Notes: generated by a model from the sequence alone, not told the origin. A stretch of DNA of 64,000 nt from Aequorivita echinoideorum (GCF_018476645.1 NZ_JAHCTB010000003.1:124001-188000); one strand, 5' to 3'; positions 33,712 through 43,945 are shown, counted from the first letter of the stretch. Numbers and translations: made by a program.

Positions 33712-34973
33712 ACTGCAACATCATTTAGGTTAGGAAATAATTGTTGCAACAAGCCTTTTTTATGAGCCTGTAGTCTTCTTATTTTTTCTTGTTGTTCTTC
33801 TATTAATTTACTTGCGGAAGTAAGCGTATTTGCAATTTTATCTTGTTCTTTTGGGTTTGTAGGCTTTAAAATTGGACAATTCAACACATCATCTTTTCTT
33901 AAGTTTGTCTGCTTATTACCATCATCAAAGCGTAAAAAGTATTTATTTCTATTAAGTTGATAGAATAGAAAAACACTATTGATATTGGTTGATGTTATTT
34001 TACATATTCGCTGATTTACTGTATACGTATCGTTTTTATCCACGTAAAAACATTTCGACAATGCTTTACCATTTGGTATATCGCTTAGTACCATTAAAAT
34101 ATCCCCTATTTTGGTTTCTAAGTTTACAGAATCACTAAATTTCACAACTTCTCCTTCAGTTGAAATGAATTTAGAGTTGACTACTTTATATTTTCCTGTT
34201 TTAGAAATCTCTTTTTCGTGAGCTTTCCCATTTTCATAGTCGGCAACCGCATCTAAAGTGGTTTCTTTCCAATCACCATCATTTCTATACTCTGGAAAGC
34301 GATATTTAGGCTGTGTTTCTCCTTCTTGTGGGAATAATTGTTGTAATAAACCTTTTTTATGATCTTGTAATAGCTCTAATTTTTCGGTTTCTGTATTAAT
34401 AACATCATCTAAAGAAGATAAACAATTGGCTATTTTTTGTTGTTCTTTTGGGTTAGTAGGAATTGCAAAAACAAATCTTTCAAATAAATTTCTCTTACTT
34501 ATACGAACTCTACCTGCACCACTTGATAAACTCAATAGTTTAATTTGACTTTCATTTGTACAAAGTAAATTCATTAAAAAATAATTATTTATAAGAGAAT
34601 TTTCTCTAATCCAGCAAACATCAACACTAGTTACATAATCGCCTTTATGCGGAAAAATACAATTGTTGATTTTATCAGAATCAACCATTCTATTAATTAG
34701 TAAATCACCCTTTAAAATTGGTGTACCTTTCAACTCATTAAATGTTTCCTTTGAAATAGTTTTTAACTCTTTTTCTTTGAAATTTCCAAAACCAATGCTA
34801 GAAAGTTGTACTATTTGGTATTCACCATCTGTATTTATATTTTTAGATAGAATCCAGTCTCCATCACCACTAGATAATTCCTCATAATCTCCTAGTTTTT
34901 TATAAACCCAAAAGCCATCATTCACAAACTCGGGAAAACGAAGCTCTGGTAATATTTGTTGTTCTTTATTCAT
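33708..34973 (-). CDS. hsdS: Type I restriction specificity subunit HsdS
   Basis: A 421-aa protein with the standard pseudo-twofold layout: target recognition domain 1 (about 10-165), a helical spacer ending HKKGLLQQLFP (about 198-210), target recognition domain 2 (about 225-375) and a second helical spacer ending again in HKKGLLQQLFP (about 404-414). The two spacers are homologous also at DNA level (about 33745-33790 and 34320-34370), which allows domain swapping by recombination. It sets the bipartite DNA target of the methyltransferase and nuclease. It overlaps hsdR by 8 bp. Confidence 0.93.
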   Translation of the reverse strand: MNKEQQILPELRFPEFVNDGFWVYKKLGDYEELSSGDGDWILSKNINTDGEYQIVQLSSIGFGNFKEKELKTISKETFNELKGTPILKGDLLINRMVDSDKINNCIFPHKGDYVTSVDVCWIRENSLINNYFLMNLLCTNESQIKLLSLSSGAGRVRISKRNLFERFVFAIPTNPKEQQKIANCLSSLDDVINTETEKLELLQDHKKGLLQQLFPQEGETQPKYRFPEYRNDGDWKETTLDAVADYENGKAHEKEISKTGKYKVVNSKFISTEGEVVKFSDSVNLETKIGDILMVLSDIPNGKALSKCFYVDKNDTYTVNQRICKITSTNINSVFLFYQLNRNKYFLRFDDGNKQTNLRKDDVLNCPILKPTNPKEQDKIANTLTSASKLIEEQQEKIRRLQAHKKGLLQQLFPNLNDVAV

Positions 34974-37956
34974 AAGCGTTCAATCCTGCTATGTCTCGCC
35001 CTTGGGCTAATTTGTTTAATAATGGCACTAAGTCTTCCATCAGTGCTAATTCTTTAATTCTTCGGTCTTTCCACCCTAATTCTAATGGTGCTAATAAGTC
35101 GGTTAACTTTTCGCCATCAAAGAGCATACGGTTCATAATTTCGGCAATAAAGGCTTTTAGGCTATCGGTTGTAATACCGTGCTTTTCAGCAATGGTACGT
35201 AGTTCTTTTTCTGCTTTTTCGTCTTTGAATTTTTGATACCCTTGTCTTATGTCTTTTTCGGTTAAACCGTTCCCTACTTCTAACGTGTTAATGTATTCTA
35301 TAATGTCGTCACGTTCTTCTATTAAGTTGGCACTAGAGCTTAATAGATTAATTAACTGATGACGTGTCATTTTTTGTTTAGATGGTTTGTCTTGCGTGTA
35401 TTTAGCAATTAAACCAATGATATAATCGTAGTCAATGACCGCAGAAGAAAATAGTACGAACTCAAAATCTAATTGTTCAACTTCTGGTGGTATATTGTCA
35501 CCGCCTTTGTCTTGTTGTGCTTTTAAACGTTTAGCCGTATCTAGATACACCGATTTAAAGGAACGTAAATCATCAATAGGCAATAATGCTTCTATAGCTT
35601 CTGTTTGTTGTTCTTCAAGGTCTGTATATTGGTCTAATTGTGTTTTTAAGCGTTGTACTTCTTTAAAGGTGTTGATAAACTCTGCACGTGCTTCATCACC
35701 ACGTAAATTACTAACTTCTGAAGGTGTACAGTCTAAACCTTTTGATTGCATAAACTCGTTTAAGTTCTGTACTGCCTTTTCGTATTTTTCAATAACTTTT
35801 GGTGCTGCATCAACTAACCAGATTTCTTTAGGGTTGTCTACTTTTTCTCCAGAGAATAATATCATTGCCTTATCTACAGCTTCTTCTTGATGCCTAAAGT
35901 CTAAAATATTACCATAAGGTTTGGTATCATTGATTACACGATTGGTTCGTGAAAAGGCTTGTATTAAACCGTGATATTTTAAATTTTTATCTACATACAA
36001 GGTATTTAGGTATTTAGAATCGAAACCTGTTAAGAGCATATCTACCACTATCATAACATCAATTTTGTTCTGATGCGGGTAGTCTTTGTTAGAGTACTTT
36101 TGGTCTTTGATGCGCTGTTGCACATCTTGATAATATAAATCGAACTCTGTTATGGTATGATTTGTACCGTATTGTTTGTTATAATCTGTAATGATTTCAG
36201 TTAAGGCTTCTTTCTTTTTATTAGGTTCTACCTCATTATCTTTCTTTTCTTGCTCTAAATCTTCTTGTAACTGTTTAATATCTTTATTGCCCTCGGCAGG
36301 TGGTGAGAATACACAAGCAATGTTTAAAGGTTTATAGTCTTCATTTTCTGCAATTAATTGAGCCTGTAATTCTTTAAAAATAGTATAATATTGAATTGCA
36401 TCGTTAATTGAAGCTGTAGCTAAAACACTATTGAATCTTCTATCGTTTGTAGCCTTATCGTGTTTATTGATTACTGCGTTAGCTACTGCTAATTTATGTA
36501 TATCGCTACCAATATTTACAACGCCATCAGGTTTAAAATAATCGATATGAAAACGTAATACATTTTTATCTTCTATAGCGTGCGTGATGGTGTAAGAATG
36601 TAACTCTTGCTGAAACACATCTGTAGTTGTTTTATAAGATGCTTCGTTACCTTCAATAGTTTTATAAGTAGCGTTATCTTCAAAAATTGGTGTTCCTGTA
36701 AAGCCAAATAATTGTGCTTTTGGAAAGAACTCTTTTATTGCATCGTGATTGTCGCCAAATTGTGAGCGGTGACACTCATCAAATATAAAGACTACTCTTT
36801 TATCCCTTAACGGTGCTAATCTATCGTAATAGGTTTCTTTTTTTTCTTCTCTTTGCTGTACGTTACGCTTACTATTTTGATTGAGTGCTAAACCTAATTT
36901 CTGAATAGTAGTTACAATTACTTTATCGGCATAATCGGTTGATAACATACGACGTACCAAAGTTTCGGTATTCGTATTTTCTTCAACACTGCCTTCTTGG
37001 AACTTATTAAATTCTTCGCGTGTTTGTCTATCTAAATCTTTTCTATCAACTACAAATAAACATTTTTCGATATTTGGGTTTTCTTTTAAAAGTGTAGATG
37101 CTTTAAAGGATGTTAATGTTTTACCACTACCTGTAGTATGCCATATATAGCCATTTCCTCTATTTTGGTCTATACAATCTACAATTGCTTTAACCGCATA
37201 GATTTGATAAGGTCGCATTACTAGCATTTTTTGTTCACTAGCAACTAATACCATATAACGGCTTATCATTTGACCAAGGGTACACTTTGATAAAAACTTA
37301 TCTGTAAAATCGTCTAAATGACTTATTTTTTTATTGTCTTCACTCGCTAATTCATAAACAGGTAAAAATTGTTCATCTGCATTAAAAGCAAAATGTTGAT
37401 TGTTATTATTAGCAAAATAAAACGTTCTTGTTTTGTTGCTCACAATAAACAATTGCATAAAACACATTAATGAATTGGTGTAACCATTGCCAGGATCTGT
37501 TTTGTATTCAACTATTTGTTGCATTGCACGATTAGGACTAATCTGCAAGGTTTTTAATTCTATTTGAACAACAGGAACACCATTGATTAATAAAATAACA
37601 TCGTAACGGTGGTTACTGTTATCTGTGTTTATTCTGAGTTGATTAATAACTTCAAAGTCATTTTTGCACCAATCTTTAATATTTACAAGCGTATAGTGTA
37701 ATGGTGTACCATCTTCCCTTGAAAATGTGTTGGTATTTCTTAAATAGTTTGAAGCCTTGAAAACATCAGGGTTTACTATTTCTTCTCTAAGTTTTTTAAA
37801 TTCGGAATCTGTTAAATTTACTCTATTTAACTTTTCAAACTTTTCTCTGAAGTTTTGTTCAAGAGCATCTTTTGTTCTAATATCAGAGCGATAAATATAT
37901 TTTAAGTCTTTTAACCTATCGATTAGCTGGTTTTCGATTTGTTGTTCTTTGGTCAT
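34966..37956 (-). CDS. hsdR: Type I restriction endonuclease subunit HsdR
   Basis: A 996-aa protein. The N-terminal PD-(D/E)xK nuclease has Asp in RYDVILLINGVPVVQIELKT with the ELK motif. The SF2 helicase/translocase motor follows with HTTGSGKTLTSFKA (Walker A), VFIFDECHRSQFG (DECH box), FGFTGTPIF and QAFSRTNRV (motif VI). A C-terminal helical domain docks on the methyltransferase. It translocates DNA and cuts far from the recognition site. It is first gene of the hsd operon; the AT-rich 150 bp upstream should hold the promoter. Confidence 0.94.
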   Translation of the reverse strand: MTKEQQIENQLIDRLKDLKYIYRSDIRTKDALEQNFREKFEKLNRVNLTDSEFKKLREEIVNPDVFKASNYLRNTNTFSREDGTPLHYTLVNIKDWCKNDFEVINQLRINTDNSNHRYDVILLINGVPVVQIELKTLQISPNRAMQQIVEYKTDPGNGYTNSLMCFMQLFIVSNKTRTFYFANNNNQHFAFNADEQFLPVYELASEDNKKISHLDDFTDKFLSKCTLGQMISRYMVLVASEQKMLVMRPYQIYAVKAIVDCIDQNRGNGYIWHTTGSGKTLTSFKASTLLKENPNIEKCLFVVDRKDLDRQTREEFNKFQEGSVEENTNTETLVRRMLSTDYADKVIVTTIQKLGLALNQNSKRNVQQREEKKETYYDRLAPLRDKRVVFIFDECHRSQFGDNHDAIKEFFPKAQLFGFTGTPIFEDNATYKTIEGNEASYKTTTDVFQQELHSYTITHAIEDKNVLRFHIDYFKPDGVVNIGSDIHKLAVANAVINKHDKATNDRRFNSVLATASINDAIQYYTIFKELQAQLIAENEDYKPLNIACVFSPPAEGNKDIKQLQEDLEQEKKDNEVEPNKKKEALTEIITDYNKQYGTNHTITEFDLYYQDVQQRIKDQKYSNKDYPHQNKIDVMIVVDMLLTGFDSKYLNTLYVDKNLKYHGLIQAFSRTNRVINDTKPYGNILDFRHQEEAVDKAMILFSGEKVDNPKEIWLVDAAPKVIEKYEKAVQNLNEFMQSKGLDCTPSEVSNLRGDEARAEFINTFKEVQRLKTQLDQYTDLEEQQTEAIEALLPIDDLRSFKSVYLDTAKRLKAQQDKGGDNIPPEVEQLDFEFVLFSSAVIDYDYIIGLIAKYTQDKPSKQKMTRHQLINLLSSSANLIEERDDIIEYINTLEVGNGLTEKDIRQGYQKFKDEKAEKELRTIAEKHGITTDSLKAFIAEIMNRMLFDGEKLTDLLAPLELGWKDRRIKELALMEDLVPLLNKLAQGRDIAGLNAYE

Positions 37957-38085
37957 TGCTTTTGGCTGAAAATTTAAAAATGTTAAAAATATAAATATAA
38001 ATTCACTTTATATTAAGATTTGCCGAAATTAGTCCATTGTCTTCGACTTATATATTTTTATTCCGTCTGGCGTAAACGCATTAAT

Positions 38086-38109
38086 TTGCAAACTTTGCAA
38101 AGCTTGCAA
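38086..38109 (+). repeat. Three iterons of 9-bp period (TTGCAA at 38086, 38095, 38104)
   Basis: TTGCAA recurs every 9 bp just after the stop of the DUF3987 gene. The same 9-bp repeat (TTGCAAACT) occurs three times at 39504-39527 inside that gene. It is candidate binding DNA for a replication or copy-control protein. Confidence 0.55.
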
Positions 38110-40350
38110 TTATTTCACTTTGATATAATACCCTGCTTTGGGTTTTGAAAGATAACCAGCACTTTCAAGCTTTGCAAGATGATAGTCAATAGTACGTTCC
38201 TTGATAGTGAGTTTGGCGCCAATTTTAATAGCGTGTTTTCTCTCAAATTCTTGAGGTAATTGTTTGTAAAAGTTCATCTTGGCGGAAGTTGGTTTGAATT
38301 GTATGCTCGTGCCCTGAGATGGTAAATTTTTATAAATAAGCAAGCTATGTTCAAGATAGATTTCTGCCAGTATGAGGGCGTTATTAAAATCTTCGTCTGT
38401 ACACTCTAAATCCACGTCGTGCATTTGATATTCAAATTTACGCATTGCTGTAAATATCATACAGAAACGATAGACTATTAGGCCTAAGCGCTTGACGACA
38501 CTTGTGGCGTCTTCGCTTACCAGATTGTGAATTCTGAATAAATATTCATCAAAAATAGGGTTGAATTTTTCCCATTGCTCGTCTGACAGGTGAATAGTTG
38601 TATTGGTATTATTTAAAAATCGTACCATTCTAAATACCTCATCTGAAAGTCCATTAAAGTGTTGCGTTAGATTTATTGGATTGGATTTTGGGGATGGGTC
38701 TAACCATACCGGATTTGATGCAAATACATAAAACATAAACCTACTGAACAAACCATCTTCCGCGGACTGCACAATGTTTAAAATTTGATTTGGAGTGCCG
38801 GACAAAACTACCGACAACCTTGGGTTGTCAATCTCGAAATATTCATTATTGGTTTTTCTTGAGATTGATATTTTTTCGTGGTGGTATGCTTTACGCAATA
38901 AATCGGAATAGGAGCCCCAATCATTTTTAAAGGTTTGTCCTAAGGTGTCGGCTTCTGTTTCGCAAATAATGCCAAAACCGTCATTGTCCTGTATGTGCTT
39001 GATGATTTTTGCATTACTTGTGTTGGCAGGAATAAAAACCACTTTAAAGGGCGGTTCTTCGGGTGCTTCCGGCGGTTGCTCTCCCTTTTTAAGATACTTC
39101 TTCTCGTGCTTATGCACTTCCATTTCCTGGCTATATTGTTTTGCAGCTTCTTTTGAATCGGACATAACAGCCTGGTGATATTTGTCAGCTAACATTTTTG
39201 CAAATGTTAGGGCCCCTTTTCCTGAAGCTGGAGGCGCTAATAAAAAAGAGAAGAGATTTGGATATACCACTTTGCCACCATATAATCCTGTTACATTGGG
39301 TAAGCATCCAGAAATTATGGATAAGGCACTGGTAAAAAAAACGTCTCGTTCCCGGCTATCTTTTAAAACTTCAGTTCCTTTTTTGAATAGTTCAGGTAAA
39401 TTATTGTAAACCTCATCTGGAATTGTTGGCGTACCAGCCAATAATGATAAGCTGTCTAAACTTTGCTTTTTTTCTGTATTGGGAGATTCTTTAGTTGGTC
39501 CGGTTGCAAACTTTGCAAACTTTGCAAAGTCCTGAGAATTATTTTTGTAGGAACTGTGAACGGCACTTTTTATTTCCTTTTCATTTAAATCGAAATTATT
39601 GATACAGAACTCCAATGTGTCAGATTCCTGGACTCCAAACCTATTGGCATTTGAAGCAAAGAGGAAGATGAAGTTATTTCTATTTCCTTCAAAATACTGC
39701 ATCTTCTGCTCTGTGAAAGCCAAACAGCGCTCTAATATTTCAAAGGTCGATAAAGAATTTTTCTGGGCGGTAGACACTTTATTTTCAGCAGCATCTTTTT
39801 CAATGTTTACCTGAAAAATGTCAGCATTTGGATTGATAAAGCATTCTTCATCATAGGACACAAAACATAAGCGACATATATCACTGCCGGAAGTATCTAT
39901 AGTTAAATTTAGGGCCTGTTCATAATACTCGACCACCTGATTATAAGCTTCTTTATGATGGGCCGCAGTGGTGCTTACCTTAACCAATATCTTCACTCCT
40001 TTGCCTCTTGGACTGATAAATGAAGCGTACGTATATGGCGCCAAGCGCGCTAGATTTATTACTTTTTGAAGTTGATTTTCTGAAAGACCATCAATATCCA
40101 GCGTAATGATTTGACTGTATTTCTCAATTTTATCTGTCGCTCTACCATTGATAAATGTTCCGGAAGCGGTAAAGCCCAGGAGTTGTTTTTTGAGGTTGTC
40201 TACACCCTTTTCATCATCAGCGTTATAAAGGATTCTTATCTTTTCTATGTCGGCTTTATAAGTGCCTATTTTGATGTCATTGAGAATTTGGTCTAAAGGT
40301 TTATCCTCAACCTTTTGAGTGAATTTTTTGAATACTGAAATATTTGGCAT
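38110..40350 (-). CDS. BT4734-like / DUF3987 primase-helicase-like protein
   Basis: A 746-aa protein. Residues 1 to about 185 are the BT4734/VirE N-terminal-like domain, with IITLDIDGL and ASFISPRGKGVKILVKV, a primase-related fold. About 195-280 is a helical linker including the FAKFAKFA iteron-coded stretch. The DUF3987 domain follows (about 310-690) with an ATP-binding loop LLAPPASGKGALTFAKML and VIPANTSNAKIIKHIQDNDGFGIICETEAD. A winged-helix-like end (ERTIDYHLAKLESAGYLSKPKAGYYI) completes it. Such proteins are carried by Bacteroidota integrative elements, probably for replication of the excised circle. Confidence 0.82.
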   Translation of the reverse strand: MPNISVFKKFTQKVEDKPLDQILNDIKIGTYKADIEKIRILYNADDEKGVDNLKKQLLGFTASGTFINGRATDKIEKYSQIITLDIDGLSENQLQKVINLARLAPYTYASFISPRGKGVKILVKVSTTAAHHKEAYNQVVEYYEQALNLTIDTSGSDICRLCFVSYDEECFINPNADIFQVNIEKDAAENKVSTAQKNSLSTFEILERCLAFTEQKMQYFEGNRNNFIFLFASNANRFGVQESDTLEFCINNFDLNEKEIKSAVHSSYKNNSQDFAKFAKFATGPTKESPNTEKKQSLDSLSLLAGTPTIPDEVYNNLPELFKKGTEVLKDSRERDVFFTSALSIISGCLPNVTGLYGGKVVYPNLFSFLLAPPASGKGALTFAKMLADKYHQAVMSDSKEAAKQYSQEMEVHKHEKKYLKKGEQPPEAPEEPPFKVVFIPANTSNAKIIKHIQDNDGFGIICETEADTLGQTFKNDWGSYSDLLRKAYHHEKISISRKTNNEYFEIDNPRLSVVLSGTPNQILNIVQSAEDGLFSRFMFYVFASNPVWLDPSPKSNPINLTQHFNGLSDEVFRMVRFLNNTNTTIHLSDEQWEKFNPIFDEYLFRIHNLVSEDATSVVKRLGLIVYRFCMIFTAMRKFEYQMHDVDLECTDEDFNNALILAEIYLEHSLLIYKNLPSQGTSIQFKPTSAKMNFYKQLPQEFERKHAIKIGAKLTIKERTIDYHLAKLESAGYLSKPKAGYYIKVK
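39504..39527 (+). repeat. Second iteron cluster, TTGCAAACT x3, inside the DUF3987 gene
   Basis: TTGCAA starts at 39504, 39513 and 39522 (period 9). It encodes the repetitive peptide FAKFAKFA in the protein, in the linker between the BT4734-like and DUF3987 domains. Confidence 0.55.
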
Positions 40351-40375
40351 CGCGTGTGATTTAGTGGTGGGTACA

Positions 40376-40660
40376 TTATCTTTTGTTTATGGGTTTGTAA
40401 TTGGCATCTAACAACTTCTTGATATCGCTCAACCGGTAATAAATTTTATTACCTATCTGAGAAAATGCAATTACTTTATTGTCTCTCCAATTCTGGGCTG
40501 TCTTATGGCTTATTTTGAACAGTTGTAATAAGTCTGCATTGTCGAGTAAAACAAGTTCTGGGTCTTTTGTTATGCTGTTTTCAAGCTTGTTTACAAGCGA
40601 TTGGAAACGATTGTACAGCTTATTCCATTCTTGAATGGAAGTGTCTTGCAGTGGCTCCAT
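40376..40660 (-). CDS. Helix-turn-helix protein of the island
   Basis: A 94-aa protein with an N-terminal amphipathic helix region (WNKLYNRFQSLVNKLE) and an HTH_17 domain (LLDNADLLQLFKISHKTAQNWRDNKVIAFSQIGNKIYYRLSDIKKLL). It begins on the last base of the upstream HTH gene's stop and lies 25 bp before the DUF3987 gene, so the three form one operon. Typical regulator or excisionase relative of Bacteroidota mobile elements. Confidence 0.82.
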   Translation of the reverse strand: MEPLQDTSIQEWNKLYNRFQSLVNKLENSITKDPELVLLDNADLLQLFKISHKTAQNWRDNKVIAFSQIGNKIYYRLSDIKKLLDANYKPINKR

Positions 40661-40962
40661 TATCGCTTATTTTTTACATTATTGATTGCGATAAGTGCCT
40701 GGTCTATTTCCTCGGACTTATATCTGATAAGATTTCCTAATCGGTAAGGTTTGAGAATGCCTTTTTTATTCCAATCGGTAAGGGTTACTAATGATACCTT
40801 TAGGATTTTGGCTACTTCCTGACGGGTGAGATATTCAGGAGGTTTAATGGGTTGGAAATTTTGAGCTATGATTTTTAATTCGGCTCTTACGTCATTGATA
40901 ATGTCTTCTTTTAATTCGGCAGGAGTTATACCGAATACTTGGGTGATTTTACTTTGTTCCAT
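40660..40962 (-). CDS. Helix-turn-helix protein of the island
   Basis: A 100-aa protein with a C-terminal HTH_17 domain (YLTRQEVAKILKVSLVTLTDWNKKGILKPYRLGNLIRYKSEEIDQAL) after a helical N-terminus. It is first gene of the HTH-HTH-DUF3987 operon. The 234 bp upstream contain three GGTAC-type motifs (about 41018-41050: CGTACCGG, GGTACTCG, CGGTACTAG) that could be an operator. Function inferred from family only. Confidence 0.82.
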   Translation of the reverse strand: MEQSKITQVFGITPAELKEDIINDVRAELKIIAQNFQPIKPPEYLTRQEVAKILKVSLVTLTDWNKKGILKPYRLGNLIRYKSEEIDQALIAINNVKNKR

Positions 40963-41196
40963 CGTGATACGTTTTTAGGGTTCGATGGGGTAAAAGTAGA
41001 ATAGAAGTGTTTGGACAAACGTACCGGAAGGTACTCGAACGGTACTAGCTTACCTCTTTTTTGTTAGGTATATTGAAGTTTGCTTTATTGAAATTCCTTT
41101 GGGTATCTTGACACACTTGGATAATTTTTATCAAATTATAAAGTTCATTTTTGAAAAAATGAGGAAAAGATATTCTTTCAGAAATATTGTATAGAA

Positions 41197-42561
41197 TTAA
41201 CTAATTTCTTTTTTATGTGGAATTCTGAAGTTTTTTGACTCAAATTTTCTTAAGGTTTCTTGACCTTTTTCAGAATCCAAATTCAAATACTTGGATAATG
41301 TACTTTCCGTTGTCTCACATTCTATGGTTTGCATAACCAATCTTGCAAATTGGAGGTAATTAATTTCACCGTTTTTTCTTAATGGCGCTTCTATATATCC
41401 TAATTGGGCGAGATTTGACATAATAAACCCTAACTGGGATGGCTTTCCTATCCACTTTATTCTTTTGGAGCTATTAATATTTTCGTCTACCTCATCTATT
41501 TTCTCAAAAATCATTTCTCCCGGGATAAGTCTATCATAATGTTCTAGAAATGTATCTTCAGTAAATTTCATTATCCATCCTTCCTTTTTGAGTTTTTCAG
41601 TAAGGAATGCTATTTTTTTATTTTTAGAAAAATTTAGCTTGTTCTCGGATTCAATGAAGCTATGATAATGTACCGTTTCTTTATTATGCATTAGAACTCG
41701 CATTTCCTTAGGATTGTAAATATCCTGCAGCTCTTGCTTAATGAAATCGGCTTCACTGGCATCGATATGCTCTTTTATGAACTCAAGTAGTCTTTGCTCA
41801 TAATGATTCTCATATACGCTAAATGCACAATCAAAAAAGAAATAGTTGTTTTGAACGGAAGCAATTTGAAGCTTCTGAATTGCAACAGTCACCATCCATT
41901 GAGCAAAACGAAAATCATTTTCAAAACCTTCCTCAAGCTCGGGGCTATAATTTCTTCCTTCTATATGAAAAACATTTAATTCTCGATCTAAATCTATTCT
42001 CTCGTTATTACTTTCAATGATGTTCTTAAACACCTCATCGAGTAAACCATTAATATTTTCAGTGTCCATCATTTCTTCTTTAGTAATTGGAATTTCTGTG
42101 TAAGAGATTTTATTTGATTTTAAAAAATAAATCAACTCTTTGGCGTAGTAAGCCAAGAAGTAGTACAAGAAACTTTCTTGAATTGCTCTAACCTCATCAA
42201 AATTATCGTGATATGTATCTAGGGATAAATTTTTATCAATAATATTATTTAGTTCTTGGTCATATTCAAATTCTCTTAATTGCTCTACGGTAACATTTAG
42301 TCTTTTTAAAAAATGAGATATTTTTTCAACACCGTAATCCTTAAGATAGTCCTGTTTCTCAATTTGAAGAATTTTCGATTCTAAGTAATAGTCAATTTTG
42401 GTGTTATCAAGCTCCAATATGTCTTTGAGTATTTGAGATTTAATTTCAGTTATACAGAGCTGCAGCATCTTCACGACACCCATAACGGAATGTTTTTTTA
42501 AAACATTACTGTCATCTAATAGTTCACAAAACTTTTCAAAACCATAATAATTTGCACTCAT
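41197..42561 (-). CDS. Large hypothetical protein with RteC-like C-terminus
   Basis: A 454-aa, mostly helical, acidic protein without membrane segments. The end (KRIKWIGKPSQLGFIMSNLAQLGYIEAP then QFARLVMQTIECETTESTLSKYLN) resembles the C-terminal part of RteC and related proteins of Bacteroides elements, where RteC activates excision genes. The N-terminal 300 residues are not recognised. It lies 39 bp after the integrase gene on the same strand. A regulatory role in excision is plausible but unproven. Confidence 0.6.
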   Translation of the reverse strand: MSANYYGFEKFCELLDDSNVLKKHSVMGVVKMLQLCITEIKSQILKDILELDNTKIDYYLESKILQIEKQDYLKDYGVEKISHFLKRLNVTVEQLREFEYDQELNNIIDKNLSLDTYHDNFDEVRAIQESFLYYFLAYYAKELIYFLKSNKISYTEIPITKEEMMDTENINGLLDEVFKNIIESNNERIDLDRELNVFHIEGRNYSPELEEGFENDFRFAQWMVTVAIQKLQIASVQNNYFFFDCAFSVYENHYEQRLLEFIKEHIDASEADFIKQELQDIYNPKEMRVLMHNKETVHYHSFIESENKLNFSKNKKIAFLTEKLKKEGWIMKFTEDTFLEHYDRLIPGEMIFEKIDEVDENINSSKRIKWIGKPSQLGFIMSNLAQLGYIEAPLRKNGEINYLQFARLVMQTIECETTESTLSKYLNLDSEKGQETLRKFESKNFRIPHKKEIS

Positions 42562-42600
42562 AGGATTCTAAAATAAGTGTTAAATCTATTAAACCTTCTC

Positions 42601-43902
42601 CTACTTTGCTACTTTCATATTAACTTTTTCGAAATTGTTATCTTCATTTTGTTTTAACCAATAGGCTTGAAGTGTTTTTGCGTTCTCTTTGGGAGTGATT
42701 TTTATATACTTTAAAAATTGGGCTTCCGTCTGATGGCCGGTGATGGCCATTATTACCATATTGGGCAGCTTGCCATATAAGTTGGAAGCGAAGCTTCTGC
42801 GACATATATGAGAGGTGACAAGTTTATGCATTGGGAAAATACCCTTCTCCTTTCTTTTGGTTTCAGAGTTTATCATACTGCCTTCGATTTTCTGCGTAAA
42901 CCCTGCTTCTTCACAAACTTCCTTTATATGTAAATTGAATTTCTGGTCGGATATACTTCTTGGAAACCCTTTGTGTTTTTTCAGAATTGCTTTTACTTGT
43001 GGATGCATTGGTATAACCACGTCCTGACCTGTTTTTTGGGTTTCTATTTCGATGAATCCTTCTTTAATATTGGTTGCTTTTAATCGTAAAAAATCGGATA
43101 CTCTTAGTCCGGTTCGTAAACCAATAATAAATAGATCCCTGGCGTTTTCTAAACGTTCTACTCCTTTGTAGTCGTGGTTGTAAATCTTATTTATTTGCTC
43201 GTCTCTTAGATAGATACTATCTGCCTTTACTTTAGGTGCAAAGAATTTTGGATGGTTTATATGTTCGTGAACAGGAAGCCCTTGAAGTTTGGCTTCTCTT
43301 GCTATGGTTTTAATGGTTCCAATATAATTACCAACCGTACCCAGGTTTATCTTCTGGTCCTGGGTTAAAAAGTTTACAAACCTATCGTAAAAGGTCAGGT
43401 TTAAATCGGTGAACTTCAGTTTGGTTTTAAACTTTTCCTCATATTCCTGTATCTTATTCTTGGTGGTATTATATTTAGTAATTGTGCCGGAACTTACTGG
43501 CTTGTTTTTGCCTTTTATTATGCGAGATGGTGCTAACTCTATAAAGCGTTTTACATAGGGCAGGAAGAATACCTGGTCTATTGCATCATCATTAACAGGT
43601 CTATTGAAATGATTCGCAATTTTGGTTATAAGCCAATCTCTATCAATATAAATTCCTTTGGAATTGTCCGCGTTGAATTCCGCTATAATGAAGTTTTCGA
43701 GCTCGAATAAATGGTTGTTTACGTCATCCTTGTAAGCTGCATCGGAAATGTTCTTTACTTTTTGCTTTGCCTTACTCCAATGACTTGGAAGAATCTTTAA
43801 ATCTGTGGAAGCGGTGTAGTCAAATTTTCTTCCATTTTTGAATCGTACTAAAATATTGGAATATCCTTTAGTACCTTTTACGAGGTAATTGATGGTGGCC
43901 AT
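42601..43902 (-). CDS. Tyrosine site-specific integrase of the island
   Basis: A 433-aa recombinase. The N-terminal arm-binding domain (about 1-100) is followed by a SAM-like core-binding domain (about 115-220) and the catalytic domain with Arg I in GLRTGLRVSDFLRL, HxxR in SHICRRSFASN, His in ITGHQTEAQFLKY, and the Tyr nucleophile in KYIKIT. All catalytic residues are present. It lies 190 bp inside attR, so it most likely catalyses exchange between the 16-bp tRNA-Ser repeats. Confidence 0.92.
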   Translation of the reverse strand: MATINYLVKGTKGYSNILVRFKNGRKFDYTASTDLKILPSHWSKAKQKVKNISDAAYKDDVNNHLFELENFIIAEFNADNSKGIYIDRDWLITKIANHFNRPVNDDAIDQVFFLPYVKRFIELAPSRIIKGKNKPVSSGTITKYNTTKNKIQEYEEKFKTKLKFTDLNLTFYDRFVNFLTQDQKINLGTVGNYIGTIKTIAREAKLQGLPVHEHINHPKFFAPKVKADSIYLRDEQINKIYNHDYKGVERLENARDLFIIGLRTGLRVSDFLRLKATNIKEGFIEIETQKTGQDVVIPMHPQVKAILKKHKGFPRSISDQKFNLHIKEVCEEAGFTQKIEGSMINSETKRKEKGIFPMHKLVTSHICRRSFASNLYGKLPNMVIMAITGHQTEAQFLKYIKITPKENAKTLQAYWLKQNEDNNFEKVNMKVAK

Positions 43903-43945
43903 AGCGTATAAATTATTAAAAGTGAGCAGTATAAAGATAAGAAAC

